64,000 bases of DNA from Verticillium longisporum (Eukaryota; Ascomycota; Sordariomycetes; Glomerellales; Plectosphaerellaceae). The DNA is taken from positions 2,976,001 to 3,040,000 of the forward strand of contig JAETXT010000009.1 in NCBI GenBank assembly GCA_019188255.1, written 5' to 3'. The position numbers and the translations under genes are program-made. Shown here piece by piece: positions 59,689 through 64,000 of the stretch. How positions within the stretch are numbered: position 1 is the stretch's first letter; each line of letters starts with the position of its first letter. The notes under the pieces were generated by a model. It made no database searches and was not told where the DNA came from. It worked only from the letters and a program-made list of their open reading frames with translations.

Positions 59689-60734
59689 GAACTCTCCCCC
59701 TTCACCTTTCTTCTTCTTCAATGTCCCTATTTTCACTTCTCTATCCACTCGTGGATTTCGTCCCTTCATAGACGATAATTGTAATTCTGGTGTTGGGGAA
59801 GCAAGTCCTTGTCACGATACGTCGGACCTCTTTTGTTTTTACGACCAACTCGGGAGCCTCTACGGCGCAAACGGAAACGGGGTCAGGAAAACATACCACA
59901 CTCATTAGACGCGGTGGGCGGGTGCGCTGCAGCGCCACCACGCTGGAACACGGCGCTTGGAAACAACGGGAGAGGGGGGGACGGAGGCTCGTGGGCGCGG
60001 GCCTGGGGGGGATGTCGTGTTCATATCTTTTCGGTACATGATTAGAGACCGTCGTGGGGCGATGGGCCTCCGTGGCTGGGTCGGCCCGGTCGATGAAGGG
60101 TTACGTAGTCTTAATGATAAGTCGATTGTAGGAGTAGGTTTCTGCCGTGCTGTGCTTGCTTGGTGCTGGACTTTTGCCTTGTCGGCGGTGGTCTTTGTCT
60201 ACCTCTTTACTCAAATTGCAAGTTGGCTTACGTGAAACGTGGCGCTGTGGACGGATGAAGTGCGAGGAAGCAGGCGAGGCGTGTGGTTGTGTAGTGGCTG
60301 AGCCCTCAGTGGAGAATAAGTAGGACTGGAACACCAAGGAAAACAATATGAACGAGTACGATATGAAGAGGTGTGGTGGGCGCATGGGTGACGACAGGTC
60401 TGTGTTCTGTATAGCGCGGCCTCCGTAATGAGTCGCTTTGCAGAGCGGCCATCGTGAACGGTATAGTGTTGCAAGTATCTCGTCCTGCGAAGCACGCATG
60501 GAATGACCGATGGACGCATCGCTATGGTGTGGTACGACAGGCGTGTCTAACATGTCAGAAGAGACGAATAGTCGCAGCCACGGGCAACGTTCATATTCAC
60601 AACCTCGAAACCCGTTTGAAAGCAGTCATGTTACACAAAGTAGTTGTAATGGGTATACGCACATTCCATCTACGCACACTCCGTCTACATACATTCCATC
60701 CATCGTCAATCCTACTACGCAAAGACCCAGACAA
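59689..60734. other. Convergent 3' region, GPI protein gene and pex8
   Basis: About 1 kb without a recognisable gene. It is likely long 3' untranslated regions. Short ACATTCCATC/ACGCACACTC repeats occur near 60660-60705. Confidence 0.5.
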
Positions 60735-62803
60735 TTACAGCTTGCTCGCCCTCTCCTCCTCCACGAGCGCACCGCTCATCATGGCCGGCGGCGCGCTCCT
60801 CCCAATGACCAGCTCCCTGCCTCCCTTGGTCCCCCACCACGCGACGCCAATCGCCGCCCGCTCAACATCCAACTCTCCGCTGACGAGGACCTCGACGAAG
60901 CGCTCGCGCACGAGCTTGCGCATGGCGGGGTCGGCAACCTCGGCCATGGTCCTGGCTGTGACGGTCATCCACTCCTCGACGAGGGGCAGCGGCAGGAACG
61001 GCAGGGCGTCGATGAGGGTCACGACCAGCGAGCTCTGTTCCGAGTGCGGCTGCGGCGGCTGGTTCTCGCTGTCCGCGGCCTGGGCGAGCGCGTCCGGGGT
61101 CGGAGGCAGAGGGTCGACGCCGGCGCTGAGGGCGCGGAAGCGGACCATCTCGAGCAGGGTTTCGGAGAGGTAGGGGTCTGTGGCGGAGATGGGATAGGGT
61201 GGCGAGACGATTTGCATGATTGTCTTGAAGGCAACGCGGAACTGCCGGGTGGAGATCTGAGAGGGGAACGAGGCGAAGAGGGTGTCTACGTAAAACGGCA
61301 CAACCTTGACGGTCATTGGGCCGTTGTGAGGGCAGGCGAGGGCGGACAGGATGGCGCTGTGGGCCGACTCGAAGATCTCCAGAGATAGCGATGTCGGCGG
61401 GCCAGTGTGCGTGAGATAGGTAGTTGCGGGCTGGACGATGAGCTCGTCGCAGGCCTCGGTGGGGATATTCAGAGGCAGATGCTCGGCAACGTTGAGGTAG
61501 AAGAGGTCGAGAGATCGGTGCACTGGGTGATACAGTGAGTGGCTCCGTACGGCATTGGGACTGGTGGGCTTGATGCCCGCCAGGAAGGCAACCGCAGCCT
61601 CAGGATATCTGACCAGGTTGTCAAGAGATGTGAGGTAGGTAAAAGAGTACACCTGGAACGAGCTGTTGTTGTCCCTGGAGCCAATGAAGAACAGATCGCG
61701 TAGCGTTCGCAGTGTTCTGGTGGCCAGTTCCGGAGCAACCTCTCGGCTCCTCAGAGATGGATCCAGCAGGCTCCGCGCCACAATGGCTTGCAACGTCGTT
61801 ACCGTTGCGTAGAGCATCTTTTAAAAGTCTGCCACAGGGCCGGCGCGGTGACTTGCGAAGCCTCGGTAGTATAACGCATCGACTCGTCGAGAGAGTCAAT
61901 ACTCGACAGCCGCGTAGCTTGCCATTGGTGTCTGACGCGACTACTGAAGTCCATCAGCGCCGTGTGTGCAGCCAGAACAACGGCTGGGTTCGTCGCTTGT
62001 TCCACGGCAAAGGCAGCCAGTCTCGACAGCGGGCCCATGCCCGCCATGATCGGTTTCGACTCGAGAGCCTGCAGCATGGCATACGAGGGAGAAGTTGGCG
62101 CCCAATGGATTTGGGGGCCAACATCCTGGATATCGTTATTGATGGCAGCCAGAAAGTCGCCGTTCTCGAACCCCTCCTCGGCAACCATCGCCTGCACGGC
62201 AAGTGGCAGAAGCGCATCGTAGTTGATCAGGCTCCTGTGGGTTTCCGACAAGAGTGGGAACGCGTAGTTCAGCGCTAGAACAATTGAACCTGTGGCCATC
62301 GGCCCTTCAATTGTCGCCGTCTCCATTGCCAGGTTCGCCGCAGTGACTACAGCCTGCTCAAGTGTGCTGCGCAAGCCATTCGACAAGGACCGCCGGCCAT
62401 TGCCTTCCATGCCCATGAGCACACCAGTCAGGACCAGGAGATGCTGCCATCTGTGCGAGCGGTCATCAGCACCCTTTGCGACGGCCCTCGCCCACACCTC
62501 GGACGTGAGTCCGCCGCTCTGTCTCTGGCCCTGATGCGTGGTGGGGTCGAGCTCGTGGTCGCGAACGCGGAGGGCCGCGGTATTGTAGATGCTGATGATG
62601 CGGAGGCTCGTCCGGAGTCCATCCCGTCGGTGCCATATCGCGGGTGCGATGAGGAGTTGCGATGTGAGAACGCCGAGGTTCAGCGGATTGGAGAGCGTGG
62701 TGAGGAGGTTTGTAGTCGATCCGACTATCTGATTCGTCTTGTGGTCGTCGTGAACGTTCCGGTACAGTTGCAACACTGTGTTGAGGAGGCGGTCTGCCGG
62801 CAT
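60735..62803 (-). CDS. pex8: Peroxin Pex8 with PTS1 tail, one-base frameshift
   Basis: The minus-strand frame from ATG 62803 (MPADRLLNTVLQLYRNVHDD) encodes TTNLLTTLSNPLNLGVLTSQ and helical repeats down to LWQTFK. The next frame, one base off, continues at once with MLYATVTTLQAIVARSLLD and runs to 60735. The gap sits at a T4 run (61819-61822 on the plus strand, AAAA on the coding strand). One extra base would make a single protein of about 687 residues. The last residues are ERASKL, a canonical type-1 peroxisomal targeting signal, as in fungal Pex8. Pex8 sits on the lumenal side of the peroxisomal membrane, links docking and RING complexes and helps release cargo from Pex5. Coding-like sequence continues upstream of the ATG to about 62970 without another ATG, so a short 5' exon may be missing. 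Confidence 0.8.
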
Positions 62804-63196
62804 GTTGGGCTCGCGCAGTACGATATTCGGCGCAGTGTACTTGTTCGGTTCCTGGGCGAGGGGGATGCGTCTTTGGAGATGGAGGATGGTAGTCGCCAAC
62901 TCCTTGGACCACAAGTGACGTTCTCTGGGCGAGCCGTCCGTACCGAGGCAGGTGATGGAGCCTAACGCAACCCCCTAAGCTTGCCGAATGACACCCCAGG
63001 TGTCGCTTTCGTTCGGCCCACCCCTCCTCCCACGTCCACCTTACCGCACCCGCCACCCGCCACCCGCCATCTCGCGACAGCATTGTCCTTCGAGCATCCT
63101 TTTGTCTATCGCGAACCTCGCAGCTCAGCATGCCATGAACAATCTCGTCGCTCACCAAAGTCTCGACCAAAGCAGGAGCGCCATACTGCCGCCATA
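62804..63196. promoter_or_regulatory. Divergent promoter pex8/TMEM170
   Basis: Under 400 bases between diverging start codons. Part of it (62804-62970) may be pex8 leader or an extra pex8 exon, since the minus frame remains open there. Confidence 0.45.
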
Positions 63197-63693
63197 ATGT
63201 CGCTTCGCGCGGAGAATTACCCGCCGGACAACTATCAAACCCCCCCGTTTCCGTCCATCTCCTTCCAATTGAAGGACCTGACGAAGGACCATCGCTGGAG
63301 TCTGTATTACATCGGCGACATTTGGCGCTTCACCGTGCTATGGACTCTGATCATCTACGCGGTTGTGCATCTCGCTTCTGCCTTTATCGCCTTGGCCATG
63401 CAGGGCGGAAAGAAGCGCTCGCTCATGTACCTCTGGGTAGCTCCCATTGTCTACGTCGCCGCAGCGCTGGTCCAAGGCCTCCTGGCTGGAAGTGTAGTGG
63501 GATTGGTGTATGTTGAGCATCATCTACTGCCTGACGTGGTCTTCCTTTTTACTGACTGGCGACGACTCGCAGGCTTGGGGCTGTGTACAATGCCGGCTAC
63601 TTCTCCATGTCGACCTGGGTCCCTGTCCTCTGGGGTGCCATCAACGTCCTCGTCCTCATCGTCTCCTCCTTCTCCATTCAAGGCGGCTTGTGA
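63197..63693 (+). CDS. TMEM170-family membrane protein
   Basis: Two exons, 63197-63507 and 63573-63693, with a 65 nt phase-2 intron (GTATGT...CGCAG), give 143 residues. Three hydrophobic helices follow a short cytosolic N-terminus: FTVLWTLIIYAVVHLASAFI, YLWVAPIVYVAAALVQGLLA and VPVLWGAINVLVLIVSSF. GAVYNAGYFSMSTWVPVLWG is a signature of the TMEM170 family. In animals, TMEM170A shapes ER sheets and the nuclear envelope; the fungal role is inferred only. Its stop lies 6 bases from the stop of the converging acetyltransferase gene. Confidence 0.85.
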
Positions 63694-63699
63694 AGATTT

Positions 63700-64000
63700 C
63701 TACGAAGCATAGTTGATATTCGTCGATGTGGCAGGGATCGTTTCGGCGGGCACCGATACCTCAACCTTTTTGATGACGCGCGCTGGGTTTCCCGCAACGA
63801 CAACGTGATCCGGAACGTCCTTGGTCACGACACTGCCAGCACCGACCGTTACACCCCGGCCAATGGTCACACCCGGCAGTACAATGCAGTTGCCGCCGAA
63901 CCAGCAGTCGTCGCCGATGGTGATGGGCTTGCCGCTCTCGGGACCCTGCGTGCCGTTGCGGAGGGTCGGGTCCAGCGGATGGGTTCCGCTGAAGAAAGAG
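63700..64000 (-). CDS. Left-handed beta-helix O-acetyltransferase, 3' part
   Basis: The minus-strand frame ends at TAG 63702-63700 and runs out of the window at 64000, so only the last 100 codons are visible. The sequence shows hexapeptide-repeat turns: [39 protein letters not shown], and the end [23 protein letters not shown] and the His before it fit the maltose/galactoside O-acetyltransferase (NodL/LacA/Maa) group, which moves acetyl from acetyl-CoA to sugars. In fungi these are often accessory genes. The 5' end and start are not in the window. Confidence 0.85.
   Translation of the reverse strand, partial: SFFSGTHPLDPTLRNGTQGPESGKPITIGDDCWFGGNCIVLPGVTIGRGVTVGAGSVVTKDVPDHVVVAGNPARVIKKVEVSVPAETIPATSTNINYAS

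Noticed and set aside
61799..61830. Programmed minus-one frameshift in Pex8
   Set aside because: The site does not fit X-XXY-YYZ and a missing base in a homopolymer is simpler, given three similar cases nearby.

Overview
The window is nuclear DNA of a filamentous ascomycete, most likely a Sordariomycete (Hypocreales-like). The evidence is genes with mostly 49-180 nt GT-AG introns and CTRAC-type branch points, a dispersed 5S rRNA pair, a tRNA-Thr with an intron after the anticodon, and ordinary Pezizomycotina housekeeping proteins. There is no sign of a bacterial, viral or organellar segment, no CRISPR array and no intact transposon.

Layout: 0-5.2 kb has a secreted two-WSC-domain poly-Ser protein and a tRNA-Thr. 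5.9-13.2 kb has an intracellular LysM/RING-like protein, the splicing factor Rse1/SF3B3 (minus), and Mss51 diverging from it. 13.9-17.4 kb is a PXA-domain membrane protein whose last intron is about 1.56 kb. 19.1-21.0 kb is a CENP-B-type HTH regulator (minus) with a polyglutamine tract, and 7.4 kb without recognisable genes lies upstream of it. 28.4-30.0 kb is the translational GTPase Rbg1/DRG1 in seven exons. 30.9-35.7 kb is a Hos4-like ankyrin protein. 36.7-38.6 kb has ALKBH6 converging on a Dfg10/SRD5A3 polyprenol reductase. 39.5-44.0 kb has a DUF2235 hydrolase-like gene converging on a PLOD-type glycosyltransferase. 46.8-48.1 kb is a triose-phosphate/nucleotide-sugar transporter. 49.3-52.0 kb is a decayed copy of a fungal accessory family, followed by two diverged 5S rRNA genes and 5 kb of repeat-rich, gene-free DNA. 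58.35-59.7 kb is a GPI-anchored mucin-like protein made of duplicated exons. 60.7-64.0 kb has peroxin Pex8 (ending in SKL), TMEM170, and the 3' end of a left-handed beta-helix acetyltransferase.

Most genes are core cell biology: splicing, mitochondrial COX1 translation, membrane traffic, translation, chromatin, N-glycosylation, peroxisome import and cell wall. They do not form a pathway cluster.

Two things stand out. First, four otherwise intact genes (Hos4-like, DUF2235, glycosyltransferase, Pex8) each appear to lack one base, and each site can be placed in a short homopolymer. This points to under-called homopolymers in the assembly more than to four pseudogenes. Second, two of these genes also carry a single in-frame TAG, one exactly where the family has a conserved Trp in a W-D-T-V-G-S motif. 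Such stops are the classic target of the sexual-stage A-to-I (UAG to UGG) mRNA editing of Sordariomycetes, but they could also be RIP-type mutations or errors. The exon-module duplication in the GPI protein and the 1.56 kb intron are the other structural oddities. I found no convincing undescribed multi-gene system.
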